64,000 nt of DNA from an uncultured bacterium. Its GTDB lineage: Bacteria > Cyanobacteriota > Vampirovibrionia > Gastranaerophilales > Gastranaerophilaceae. Below, piece after piece: positions 25,877 to 34,289 of the stretch. The notes under the pieces were generated by a model. The model made no database searches. It saw only the letters and a program-made list of their open reading frames with translations, and had not been told where the DNA came from. The position numbers and the translations under genes are program-made. How positions within the stretch are numbered: position 1 is the first letter of the stretch; every line of letters begins with the position of its first letter. The DNA lies in NCBI GenBank assembly GCA_949284985.1, contig CASDWY010000015.1, positions 62,001 to 126,000 of the forward strand. The letters run 5' to 3'.

Positions 25877-28050
25877 TTGCGCTTATATACATTTAACTCT
25901 TCTACATCCTCACCATTAGGGTTTTTTGATGCATGTTCACCATACAAAACTCGTATAATTTTATGATAACCCATTTTCTCCAAAATTGTTGTCGGAATTT
26001 CACATGTTACTTGTGTTGGTGTTATTTTACCATAATCCGCTTTTGTTAAAAGAATGCTCTTGCTCCCTTTTGTATTAGAAACAATACAAAACGGTAAACT
26101 ACTGTCCTTTAATTTAAGTTGGCCATTATCTATGTAATAATTATCGAAAATTTTACTGTAAGATTTTGCATAACTTGAATCAATAATACGTTTTGTAAAA
26201 ACAAGATAATCATAAGATTTTAAATCATAATTAAAAATTTCAGAAACCAACAATGTATCAATCTTATAACCATCCGCTTCCATAAGCTTTAAAACAGCAA
26301 CATTATCAGTATTAGCTGAAAAAATACCAATTTTAGATCCCTTTGGTAATTTATACAAAATTGAACGAAAAGTACAATATGGCATTTTTCCTGTATAACC
26401 AATATATCTTGTACAAAGATGTTTTGTTCGGACATCAGATATTGTTTGACCTTTAACAAGTTCTTTAACCATATTCACAACATGTCGAGACCACATATGA
26501 GTAGAAATTAATAGAAAATATGACATTACATAAAATAAAATCAAATACTTAAATATGTTTTTATTGCTCTTTATGTAAGATAAAACTAATACAGGAGCAC
26601 TTAATGCCAAAAAAGTATTTAAAAATCTTGCGCTAAAAAGCATAAAACCAATAACTCCCGACATAACAGCAATACTTAAAAATAAACTTAAGCCAAAAAG
26701 AGCAAGCATTTGATTATTTTTACATTTTGGGTAAAAAATACCTTTAAAAATGGCAATAATAGCACAAGGAACTAAAACTAATATTCCAATAACACCTCCA
26801 CCGACAACAGAATCGTTAAGTGCAAGATTTAATGTGTTTTCATTACTAAATATAACATTTAAATCTAACGGAATGCCTAACATAGTAAGCAACTTATCCT
26901 GTACCCCAAAAACCCATTTTTGCAAATAAATCGAATATGAAAATCCGGAAAAATCAAACAACAAAATACAATGTCTAATAAATCCGGATAAATACCCCTT
27001 TAACCCACCGCTCATACAATGATGCAATATAGATTCAGGTGAGCCGGCAAAATTACCAAATTCTATAAAGTTTAAAACATAATTATAAGCAGAAAAAATT
27101 AAAAAATTTATAATCGCAAAACCTATAAAAGAACCACTATAACACCAAAATTTTTCTTTCTGATAACGTAAAAGGAAATAAATAAAAATTAATGCAACAG
27201 ACGGCATTATAAAAAATGAAGTTGTTTTTGTCCCGACTGCAAGAGCAAAAGCAAGGGAAGAAAAGTATATAGGCGTAATCTTTCCGCTTTTTGTTCCTTG
27301 CAAAAACAAACTTATACAAGCAAGTGCAAGCCCTGATACTATAATATTTGTCTCAACTCCAGATGCCTCCATCAAAATACCTGCAATTGAAGATATTAAA
27401 AATACCGCCCAAAGTCTTTTGCGTACACAAAATCCATTTATTTCCAAAAAGGAATAAAGAGACACTATCATTAAAATGTATCCTGCAAATGAAAAAAAAC
27501 CAATAAACCAGTTTTTTGGAACAAATGTTAAAAACCATGTGTAAAGAATTTCAGAATTTATTGGCATAACAATATTTCTATCATCTGCTATATCAAAATG
27601 CGCCAAGCTGCCTTGTGAAACCCAAAATAATGCACGATTAAAATGATACGCAAGAGCATCATACGAAACAACAGGCATTATTATGCACAAAACTATGCTA
27701 ACCAAAATAAAAAATATAAAACCGCTACCTAGAATATAAAGCATTTTATCACGGTTACAAGCACCTATTATTTTTTTTAAAAACTCTTTAAATTTTGGTC
27801 GATATAATTTCTTACCATTCTTAACCCATATCATTAACACAACTAAAAAACATACTATGTTAATAAACAAAATACCAATTTTGGAAATTGCCTTGAATAA
27901 TGAAAGCACCTCTATAGTCAAAACAACCTGCGCAAAAGTAATTAACATTGTATAAATCAAACCGCTCAAATATTTTTTAGCCTCAAAAACTGATGCCAAC
28001 AGGTAAGAAGAACAACATATCAACAAAAATGAAATCAAAAAAAGTATCAT
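25873..28050 (-). CDS. large polytopic membrane protein, GT-C glycosyltransferase-like
   Basis: 725 aa with about a dozen hydrophobic segments and a soluble C-terminal domain of about 190 aa. The first large loop has VVSYDALAYHFNRALFWVSQGS, with an acidic residue near His as in GT-C enzymes, followed by DIADDRNIVMPINSEILYTWF. The C-terminal domain contains GSKIGIFSANTDNVAVLKLM, a Rossmann-like strand-helix. It may move sugars from lipid carriers to surface glycans, but no specific family is certain. Convergent with ispF (4-nt overlap). Confidence 0.55.
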   Translation of the reverse strand: MILFLISFLLICCSSYLLASVFEAKKYLSGLIYTMLITFAQVVLTIEVLSLFKAISKIGILFINIVCFLVVLMIWVKNGKKLYRPKFKEFLKKIIGACNRDKMLYILGSGFIFFILVSIVLCIIMPVVSYDALAYHFNRALFWVSQGSLAHFDIADDRNIVMPINSEILYTWFLTFVPKNWFIGFFSFAGYILMIVSLYSFLEINGFCVRKRLWAVFLISSIAGILMEASGVETNIIVSGLALACISLFLQGTKSGKITPIYFSSLAFALAVGTKTTSFFIMPSVALIFIYFLLRYQKEKFWCYSGSFIGFAIINFLIFSAYNYVLNFIEFGNFAGSPESILHHCMSGGLKGYLSGFIRHCILLFDFSGFSYSIYLQKWVFGVQDKLLTMLGIPLDLNVIFSNENTLNLALNDSVVGGGVIGILVLVPCAIIAIFKGIFYPKCKNNQMLALFGLSLFLSIAVMSGVIGFMLFSARFLNTFLALSAPVLVLSYIKSNKNIFKYLILFYVMSYFLLISTHMWSRHVVNMVKELVKGQTISDVRTKHLCTRYIGYTGKMPYCTFRSILYKLPKGSKIGIFSANTDNVAVLKLMEADGYKIDTLLVSEIFNYDLKSYDYLVFTKRIIDSSYAKSYSKIFDNYYIDNGQLKLKDSSLPFCIVSNTKGSKSILLTKADYGKITPTQVTCEIPTTILEKMGYHKIIRVLYGEHASKNPNGEDVEELNVYKRN

Positions 28051-28191
28051 AACTTTAATCCTTTTTATATAGTAGTAATCATACCTACTACTATAAGATA
28101 AAAATAATCACCCAACCAGCTAATGTACTAAAAAAATACAAACATGTAATATAAAACTTGTGCATATTCCACTCTCACTCAAAATTATTAC

Positions 28192-28217
28192 ACGACCCCT
28201 CAAAGGTCGTTTTTTTT
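28192..28217 (+). terminator. intrinsic terminator oriented to the plus strand
   Basis: ACGACC and GGTCGT pair around CCTCAAA and are followed by eight T on the plus strand. Both flanking genes run leftward, so the orientation is unexpected; on the minus strand only GTAATAATTTT follows the stem. Confidence 0.6.
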
Positions 28218-28240
28218 AGTTTAAAAACAGCACAAAATGA

Positions 28241-29050
28241 TTAATAATTCATCGCATCTTCTTCTAAAACTCTACCGGCACAATAAGCACCTTTACCACC
28301 TTCACCATTTTTATTAACATTTTCAGTTGTGCAATAGTTGTTATTTTTCCAATATTCGGTTGGTAATTTCTGCAAGTCTGAATATAATTTTGAGCCAGTA
28401 GGCAAAACAAGTCCCATAGGGATTTTTAAAGCTCGTTCTGCCGCTAAATCTGTTATAAAAAATGAAAACTGATCCCTACCCAACTTATTAGGTCCCCTAA
28501 ATCCATTTATATCGATTATTTGGAGATCGCCGTTCCATATCATTCCATCATTTGTAACAAAAGATGTTCCACTATTAGTTGCGTAATTAAAGTTATTTTT
28601 AATTTTTTCACATGTTTTATCTGTTGAGTTGTTGTAGTTATAACACAATTTATTAATTTTAAACTGCTTAGAAAGAAGATACACTTGTTTGTTTTCTAAG
28701 TATCCGTTAAACTCCTGTCCTTCAATGTTTGTAACATTGCTAGCCCAATTCCCATTTATATTTTGCCCACCTTGATCCCATCCCACACAATCAAAATCAC
28801 CAGCGGGGCAGCCTTGGGTAATAGGAATCATCTTCATAGCGTTTTGTAATTGGGAGTAAGCTTTTTTTAGCCCAACAACGTAGCTATGTTTTTGATATTT
28901 GGAAATTAAATTCGGAATGGTTAAAGCAGCAATAACTCCAATTATAGTTAGAGTAATTAATGTTTCTGCCAATGTAAAAGCATTTTTCTTATTAATACTA
29001 TTTTTATCAAGTATTTTAAGTGTTTTCGCAAGTTTTATTTCATTTGACAT
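28241..29050 (-). CDS. prepilin-like (type IV pilin/pseudopilin) protein
   Basis: About 269 aa. A basic leader is followed by NAFTLAETLITLTIIGVIAAL, split here as the leader Ala, Phe at +1, Glu at +5 and a hydrophobic helix, then QKHSYVVGLKKAYSQLQNA. The C-terminal part has Cys pairs, DINGFRGPNKLGRDQFSFFI and a short tail. The pattern DxNG..PN......D.F.F resembles VDVNG...PN...DRFLIAI in the larger prepilin-like protein at 3063-5609. I prefer ATG 29050 (weak GAGAT upstream) to ATG 29080. Probably displayed at the surface by a type IV or type II-like system not encoded beside it. Confidence 0.82.
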   Translation of the reverse strand: MSNEIKLAKTLKILDKNSINKKNAFTLAETLITLTIIGVIAALTIPNLISKYQKHSYVVGLKKAYSQLQNAMKMIPITQGCPAGDFDCVGWDQGGQNINGNWASNVTNIEGQEFNGYLENKQVYLLSKQFKINKLCYNYNNSTDKTCEKIKNNFNYATNSGTSFVTNDGMIWNGDLQIIDINGFRGPNKLGRDQFSFFITDLAAERALKIPMGLVLPTGSKLYSDLQKLPTEYWKNNNYCTTENVNKNGEGGKGAYCAGRVLEEDAMNY

Positions 29051-29146
29051 AAAATATCTCAATTCTTTCAAACTTAACATTACTATCTGGCAGTAGTTTT
29101 GTCAATATTATTAATAGTACATTTGGTGGTATTTTTTATTACAATG

Positions 29147-29160
29147 ACTATTATAATAGT
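29147..29160. promoter_or_regulatory. 14-bp palindrome over a -10 box before the ABC permeases
   Basis: ACTATTATAATAGT is a perfect palindrome that contains TATAAT (29152-29157), about 26 nt before the permease ATG. It could be an operator, but the sequence is simple. Confidence 0.3.
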
Positions 29161-29182
29161 AATTATTATTTGAAATCGTCTA

Positions 29183-30049
29183 ATGATTAGTTATTACAAG
29201 AAATACGCACCATATTTATTTTTATTGCCTGCCGCAATAGTTTTGGGGCTGTTTTTCTTTTTACCGTTTTTCGATACAATGATTTTAAGTTTTAAGGATT
29301 ATTCAACAAACATCTACAATCCAAGTTGGATAGGGGTTTCAAATTATATTTATTTAATGAAATCGCCGGAATTTTACAAAATTATATTAAACACATTCAT
29401 TTTTTTAGTATGTGCGGTTCCACTTCTTGTAATAATACCATTAATCCTAGCAATAATGATTAATCAAAAAATAAAAGGAATCACAATATACAAATTACTT
29501 ATTTATCTTCCAGTTATTGTATCAATTGTTGTTGCAGCAATTGCTTTTAAATGGTTATACGCCCAAAACGGGATTTTAAACTATGTAATTGGTTTAATTG
29601 GTTTAAAACCTATCGGATGGCTTACGGATCCGAGATTTTCTTTATATTCCGTAATTATTGTAACCGTATGGAAAGGGCTTGGATATTATATGATGATATA
29701 TCTAGCCGCACTAATGTCTGCACCAAAAGATCTTTATGAAGCATGTGAAATAGATGGAGCAAACTTTATACAAAAGCATTTAACGGTATCAATCCCTCAT
29801 TTAATGCCCACTTTAGCTCTTGTTACAACGATAAGTTCTATTTCTGCACTAAAAGTTTTTGCTGAAATATATGTTATGACAAAAGGTGGTCCGCTTAACT
29901 CCAGTAAAACAATAGTTTACTATATCTATGAAAGAGCTTTTGAAAATCTCGATCTTGGGATAGCTTCTGCTGCTGCGGTAATTTTATTATGCATAGTTAT
30001 GGTATTTTCAATAATTAATGTTGTATTTTTTGAGGGGAAAAAATATTAA
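29183..30049 (+). CDS. sugar-type ABC transporter permease (MalF/UgpA family)
   Basis: 288 aa with about six membrane spans. The cytoplasmic EAA loop is present as DLYEACEIDGANFIQKHLTVSIPHL (given in full family form EAA..DGA...IP). N-terminal YAPYLFLLPAAIVLGLFF is typical of CUT1 permeases. It would pair with the next gene to import oligosaccharides or sugar alcohol phosphates. No SD precedes the ATG at 29183. The stop overlaps the next ATG by one base (TAATG). Confidence 0.9.
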   Translation: MISYYKKYAPYLFLLPAAIVLGLFFFLPFFDTMILSFKDYSTNIYNPSWIGVSNYIYLMKSPEFYKIILNTFIFLVCAVPLLVIIPLILAIMINQKIKGITIYKLLIYLPVIVSIVVAAIAFKWLYAQNGILNYVIGLIGLKPIGWLTDPRFSLYSVIIVTVWKGLGYYMMIYLAALMSAPKDLYEACEIDGANFIQKHLTVSIPHLMPTLALVTTISSISALKVFAEIYVMTKGGPLNSSKTIVYYIYERAFENLDLGIASAAAVILLCIVMVFSIINVVFFEGKKY

Positions 30050-30894
30050 TGCAAAAATTTCAAATAAAAAATTTAATGGTTCATTTTTCACTAATTTTGG
30101 TATCATTGCTTTGCATTTTTCCTTTTCTATGGTTACTTTCTACTGCATTAAAGGGTAGTGGAGAAAATATTTTTCAATATCCGCCGCAATTAATTCCGAC
30201 CAAAGCAACTTTAGCAAATTTCAAATCAGCTTGGACTCAAATTCCATTTTTAACTTATTATATTAATAGTTTTATAGTGGCATTTTTTACTGTTATTTTA
30301 AACCTTATTTTATCGTCGCTGGCAGCATATCCTCTTGCAAGAATGGAATTTCGCGGAAAAAAGATAATATTTTACGCAATTTTATCGACAATAATGATTC
30401 CTTTTCAAGCTATAATGCTTCCTGTTTATCTAATTGTACTAAAATTAAACATGGTAGACACAGTTAACAATTTTATGGGATTTTTAGGACTAATTTTACC
30501 CTTTGCTGTTAATGCTTTTGGAATATTCCTTATGAGACAAGCATTTATGGCAATTCCCAGAGAACTCGAAGAAGCAGCATTTGTAGATGGATGTAACATT
30601 TTTCAAATCTGGTACAAAATTTTAATTCCAATGGTAAAACCAACACTGGCAACTCTTGCAATATTTACTTTCATTGGTTCTTGGGGAGAGTTTTTATGGC
30701 CAAGTATTGTATTAACAAACAAAGCAATGTATACTTTACCTGTCGGAGTTAATGATCTTCAAGGTATGTTTTCAGCGAATTGGCGAATTATAGCAGCCGG
30801 TTCATTAATCTCAATTATACCTATCATCATTTTCTTTCTGGCATTACAAAGATACTTTATATCAGGCGAAAACGAAGGTGCCGTAAAAGGCTAA
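30049..30894 (+). CDS. sugar-type ABC transporter permease (MalG/UgpE family)
   Basis: 281 aa with about six spans. N-terminal FLWLLSTALKGSGENIF, the EAA loop ELEEAAFVDGCNIFQIWYK and the end GSWGEFLWPSIVL are typical of MalG-type CUT1 permeases. It partners the preceding gene. A binding protein and an ATPase are absent from the neighbourhood; in CUT1 systems a shared ATPase encoded elsewhere is common. The next gene starts one base after the stop. Confidence 0.9.
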   Translation: MQKFQIKNLMVHFSLILVSLLCIFPFLWLLSTALKGSGENIFQYPPQLIPTKATLANFKSAWTQIPFLTYYINSFIVAFFTVILNLILSSLAAYPLARMEFRGKKIIFYAILSTIMIPFQAIMLPVYLIVLKLNMVDTVNNFMGFLGLILPFAVNAFGIFLMRQAFMAIPRELEEAAFVDGCNIFQIWYKILIPMVKPTLATLAIFTFIGSWGEFLWPSIVLTNKAMYTLPVGVNDLQGMFSANWRIIAAGSLISIIPIIIFFLALQRYFISGENEGAVKG

Positions 30895-30895
30895 T

Positions 30896-31924
30896 ATGAG
30901 TATAATTTCAACAATAGACTGTACACTACGTGATGGCGGATATTTAAATAACTGGGAATTTGACCAAAATTTCCAAGTTTCGCTTATAAAAGCGCTCATA
31001 AACTCCAATATAGATATTATTGAATGCGGCTTTATCAACGAAAACTCAGGCAATGATAATTTTGGCACACACTTCAAATCTATTGAAAAAGCAAATTCAA
31101 TCTTAAAAGATAATTCACTCAATAAATCTTGTGCAAAGTTTGCAGTTATGATGAGGCTAAATGAATACAATCCCGATAAAATGCCAATCTGCGATAAGGC
31201 TGAAAATTGTATTAGCATTATAAGAATCATGGTATCTAAAGAGGAACTTTCATATGCGCCTCAAATTATACAAAAAATTATCAAAAAAGGATACGAAGTT
31301 CATATTCAACCTACAATAATAAGTTACTACACAGATGAAGATATTGTTAAAATGCTACAACATTTTCAATCAATAAAATATCAAGCGATAGCTATTGTAG
31401 ATACATTTGGTGCATTAGACGAAACAGCAATAAAAAGAATTACGCTTCTTTTTGACAAATACGCAAACAAAGAAGCACATTTATCTTTACATTGCCACAA
31501 CAACCTTGCACAAGGGCTTCAAAATGCATATGCGTTTTGTTCCTCTGTAAATCTAAATCGTGATTTATATATAGACAGCGCAGTAAACGGCTTAGGCAGA
31601 GGAGCAGGCAATATTGCAACTGAAATTTTATTAACTCATTTAAAAAATAAAAAAAATGCAAACTACTTAATTTTACCTATCAATGAATTTTGTCAAAAAT
31701 CTATGCAAAATTTTAAACAAACTATTTGCAGAAACAATCTTTATGCGTATATAATTACTGCTAAAAAAAATATGCATCCGAATTACGCAACATACTTAAT
31801 TTTAAATAATTATTCCAGACAAGATATTTGTAAAATACTTCAAATTATTACCCCCGAAAAATACTATAAATTTGACTATAACTACATAAAAAGCTTATGT
31901 GAAGTTTACATGCTTAAAGTTTAA
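30896..31924 (+). CDS. HMGL-like (DRE-TIM) aldolase domain protein
   Basis: 342 aa. STIDCTLRDGGYLNNWEF carries the DRE-type metal/catalytic site (here T-L-R-D-G), with IIECGF, HLSLHCHNNLAQGL and VNGLGRGAGNIATEIL as the family's later strands. Members include 4-hydroxy-2-oxovalerate aldolase, homocitrate synthase and enzymes in surface-polysaccharide clusters. The catalytic pair LHCHNN supplies metal-binding His residues. Being one base behind two sugar permeases suggests a linked substrate, but this is inference. The C-terminal about 80 residues are Lys/Asn/Tyr-rich and unrecognised. Confidence 0.75.
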   Translation: MSIISTIDCTLRDGGYLNNWEFDQNFQVSLIKALINSNIDIIECGFINENSGNDNFGTHFKSIEKANSILKDNSLNKSCAKFAVMMRLNEYNPDKMPICDKAENCISIIRIMVSKEELSYAPQIIQKIIKKGYEVHIQPTIISYYTDEDIVKMLQHFQSIKYQAIAIVDTFGALDETAIKRITLLFDKYANKEAHLSLHCHNNLAQGLQNAYAFCSSVNLNRDLYIDSAVNGLGRGAGNIATEILLTHLKNKKNANYLILPINEFCQKSMQNFKQTICRNNLYAYIITAKKNMHPNYATYLILNNYSRQDICKILQIITPEKYYKFDYNYIKSLCEVYMLKV

Positions 31925-31937
31925 ATATACACAAAAC

Positions 31938-31966
31938 TTGCAGAAAATAAAGAAAGAGTGTATTAT
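31938..31966 (+). promoter_or_regulatory. sigma70-type promoter of the aminotransferase gene
   Basis: TTGCAG (31938-31943), 17-nt spacer, TATTAT (31961-31966). The start would be near 31973, giving a leader of about 22 nt that contains the SD GGAG. Confidence 0.6.
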
Positions 31967-31994
31967 TAACAATAAATAAATTTGGAGTATGAAA

Positions 31995-33236
31995 ATGAAA
32001 GAATTATTTAATAAATACGTTCAAGAAATTGAAACCTACATTATGGTGCAAATTAAACAACGCACTCTTGAGTTAACACCTGAATTAACCGCTAAAAATA
32101 GAGCACCTATTTCACTCGATATTGGTGCACCTACTGATAACCCGCCAAGATTTGTAATTGAAAAGCTTAAAGAAGCACTTGATATGGACGGGATGCATAA
32201 GTATTCTACTCCAAAAGGTGAAGCATTTTTTCTTGAAGCAGTAGCAAAAAGGATGAAAAATCGTTTTGGTGTAGATGTTGACCCTAAAACAGAAATATGC
32301 TCACTTATTGGTTCAAAAGAAGGACTAGCTAATATAGTTAGAGAACTGATTAACCCCACAGAAAATATTAAAGATAAAGAAATTATACTGGTTCCAGATC
32401 CAGGATATGCATCATACAGTCAAATGTTAATGGTTTCAGGCGGTTTGGCATACCCAATCCCACTAACAATTGAAAACAATTATATGCCGGATTTAGAAGA
32501 TGTCTTGGTTTCACTTAAAAAAGATGGTTATGACGAAAAAAAAGTTAAAGCCGTAATCATCAACTATCCAAATAATCCTCTTGGTGCAACAGCCCCAAAA
32601 GAATATTACGAAAAAGTTGTTGCTTTCTGTAAAAAACATAGAATTCTACTAATTTCTGATGCAGCATACTGTGATATGTACTTTGATGAAGACAAAAAGC
32701 CAATATCTGCTTTAGAAATAGAAGGCGCAAAAGATGTAACTTTAGAATTTCATAGTCTTTCTAAACCATATGCCATGACAGGTTGGCGTTTGGGATGGGT
32801 TTGCGGCAACAAAGAGGCTTTAGCTATGTTTGCAAAACAAAAATCCACAATTGATACAGGATTGTTTAAAGCACTCCAATATGCTGCGGCACAAATCCTT
32901 AATTCTAAAGAAGGTGACGACTATATCAAACAAGCAAATACAAATTTTAAAGAAAAACAACAAATCCTTGTTAACGGACTAAAAAAGTTAGGCTGGAACG
33001 ACAAAAATTTTGTTATTCCACAAGCAACATTTTATCTTTGGTTGCCAATTTCACGTAAATATAAAACATCAAAAGAATTTACAACTGCCTTACTTGAAAA
33101 ATCCGGTATCGTAGCAGTACCTGGCGATGCTTTTGGCCAATACGGCGAAGGATATGCAAGAATTTCAATAGTTGCTCCAAAAGAAAAACTTCACGAAGTA
33201 ATCGAACGAATGGAAAAAGATGGATTTACATATTAA
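31995..33236 (+). CDS. class I/II aminotransferase, LL-diaminopimelate/aspartate aminotransferase-like
   Basis: 413 aa. PLP enzyme with IGAPTDNPPRFVIEKL, YSTPKGEAFFLEAVAKRM, LVPDPGYASYSQMLMVSGG, INYPNNPLGATAP, ISDAAYCDMYFD and the Schiff-base Lys in FHSLSKPYAMTGWRLGW. The layout resembles DapL-type enzymes, which make LL-diaminopimelate from tetrahydrodipicolinate in cyanobacteria and relatives, but aspartate and other aminotransferases share it. I prefer ATG 31995 (GGAG at 7 nt) to ATG 31989 (1 nt). It has its own promoter and terminator. Confidence 0.82.
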   Translation: MKELFNKYVQEIETYIMVQIKQRTLELTPELTAKNRAPISLDIGAPTDNPPRFVIEKLKEALDMDGMHKYSTPKGEAFFLEAVAKRMKNRFGVDVDPKTEICSLIGSKEGLANIVRELINPTENIKDKEIILVPDPGYASYSQMLMVSGGLAYPIPLTIENNYMPDLEDVLVSLKKDGYDEKKVKAVIINYPNNPLGATAPKEYYEKVVAFCKKHRILLISDAAYCDMYFDEDKKPISALEIEGAKDVTLEFHSLSKPYAMTGWRLGWVCGNKEALAMFAKQKSTIDTGLFKALQYAAAQILNSKEGDDYIKQANTNFKEKQQILVNGLKKLGWNDKNFVIPQATFYLWLPISRKYKTSKEFTTALLEKSGIVAVPGDAFGQYGEGYARISIVAPKEKLHEVIERMEKDGFTY

Positions 33237-33271
33237 AGAAGAAAATCTCCCAAATGGGAGATTTTCTTCTT
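33236..33271 (+). terminator. intrinsic terminator after the aminotransferase gene
   Basis: A 16-bp perfect inverted repeat (33236-33251 with 33256-33271; core AATCTCCC/GGGAGATT) around AAAT, with a T-rich distal arm. It separates this gene from the Tad operon. Confidence 0.88.
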
Positions 33272-33298
33272 TACATTAGCAACAAAGCGTAAAAAATG

Positions 33299-33327
33299 TT
33301 GTACTATATTGTTATAATAGCTATAAT
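33299..33327 (+). promoter_or_regulatory. sigma70-type promoter of the Tad pilus operon
   Basis: TTGTAC (33299-33304), 17-nt spacer, TATAAT (33322-33327). A second TATAAT at 33313 lacks a -35. The start would be near 33334, about 29 nt before the cpaB ATG. Confidence 0.65.
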
Positions 33328-33362
33328 TAAAATGGAAGATTTTTGAGAGATTACTTTTGTAA

Positions 33363-34277
33363 ATGGCAAACAAAAATGCACGAAAAATATTTATAGCACT
33401 GGTTATTGGGGTAATTGCTACCTGCATTTCACTAAATGCCTTCTCAAGCTTAAAAAAGCAAATAAAGGAAAAAGATCAACTCATACAAGTTATGCAGCTA
33501 AGAGATAAACAAATAGAAAGTGGTAAATACAGCTACTTAACTGCAACGCATGATATGGAAGCCGGCGAAACAATTGCGCAAGAAGACATAACAAAAACTT
33601 CATTTGCAACTGAACAAGAAGACGCACTTAGCTCATCTGAAATGGTAATTGGGAACGTCTTACTAGAACCTGTTAAAAAAGGGCAAATTCTTACCGGATA
33701 TGTTTTTACTGGTGTATTAGCCTCCAAATCAGATAATAAAGGATTACGTGAAGGATATCGTGCATTGACTCTATCAACTTCATCTTTAGATGGTCTTTCT
33801 TCTGAAATGAAACAAGGTTCAATGGTTGATGTATTTTCCAAAAGCAAGGATAACTCTTTTGTTTTGTCAAAAGTAAAAATTCTATCACTAGAACCCACTG
33901 AAACAAATGAACAAACTAATGAAAATATTTCTATAACCAAAGCTAAAAGTGCAACGTTTGAAGTGCCTGTTAACAAAATTCAAGACTTAGTTGAAATATA
34001 TTCTTCGGGTAAAATTTTGTTAGTAATGCGTCCGATAGGAGATGACACTGTTATTGTAGGGAAAAAGCCTGCTCAAACATCAGCACAAACTTCTAACAAA
34101 ACATATTCAAATATAAATTACACTTATACCCCGGCGTCTTTACCATCACTACCGATTGTACAAACATACGAAGAACCAGGAATAAATGAAATGCCAGCAC
34201 CTGTCGTACCTAAAAAGCAACAAAAAACAGTTGAAATAATTGAAGCCAGCAATAAAACTCAAATCAGTTTTGATTAA
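33363..34277 (+). CDS. cpaB: Flp pilus assembly protein CpaB/RcpC
   Basis: 304 aa. An N-terminal membrane anchor (about 8-27) precedes a coiled segment and a SAF/CpaB domain: SYLTATHDMEAGETIAQEDI, LLEPVKKGQILTGYVF, EGYRALTLSTSSLDGLSSEMKQGSMVDVFS. The Pro-rich tail (about 245-285) is low complexity. CpaB sits in the periplasm and works with the secretin CpaC in the Tad system. The ATG at 33363 has only a weak GAGAGA about 14 nt upstream. First gene of the Tad operon. Confidence 0.85.
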   Translation: MANKNARKIFIALVIGVIATCISLNAFSSLKKQIKEKDQLIQVMQLRDKQIESGKYSYLTATHDMEAGETIAQEDITKTSFATEQEDALSSSEMVIGNVLLEPVKKGQILTGYVFTGVLASKSDNKGLREGYRALTLSTSSLDGLSSEMKQGSMVDVFSKSKDNSFVLSKVKILSLEPTETNEQTNENISITKAKSATFEVPVNKIQDLVEIYSSGKILLVMRPIGDDTVIVGKKPAQTSAQTSNKTYSNINYTYTPASLPSLPIVQTYEEPGINEMPAPVVPKKQQKTVEIIEASNKTQISFD

Positions 34278-34289
34278 TAAGAGGTAAAA

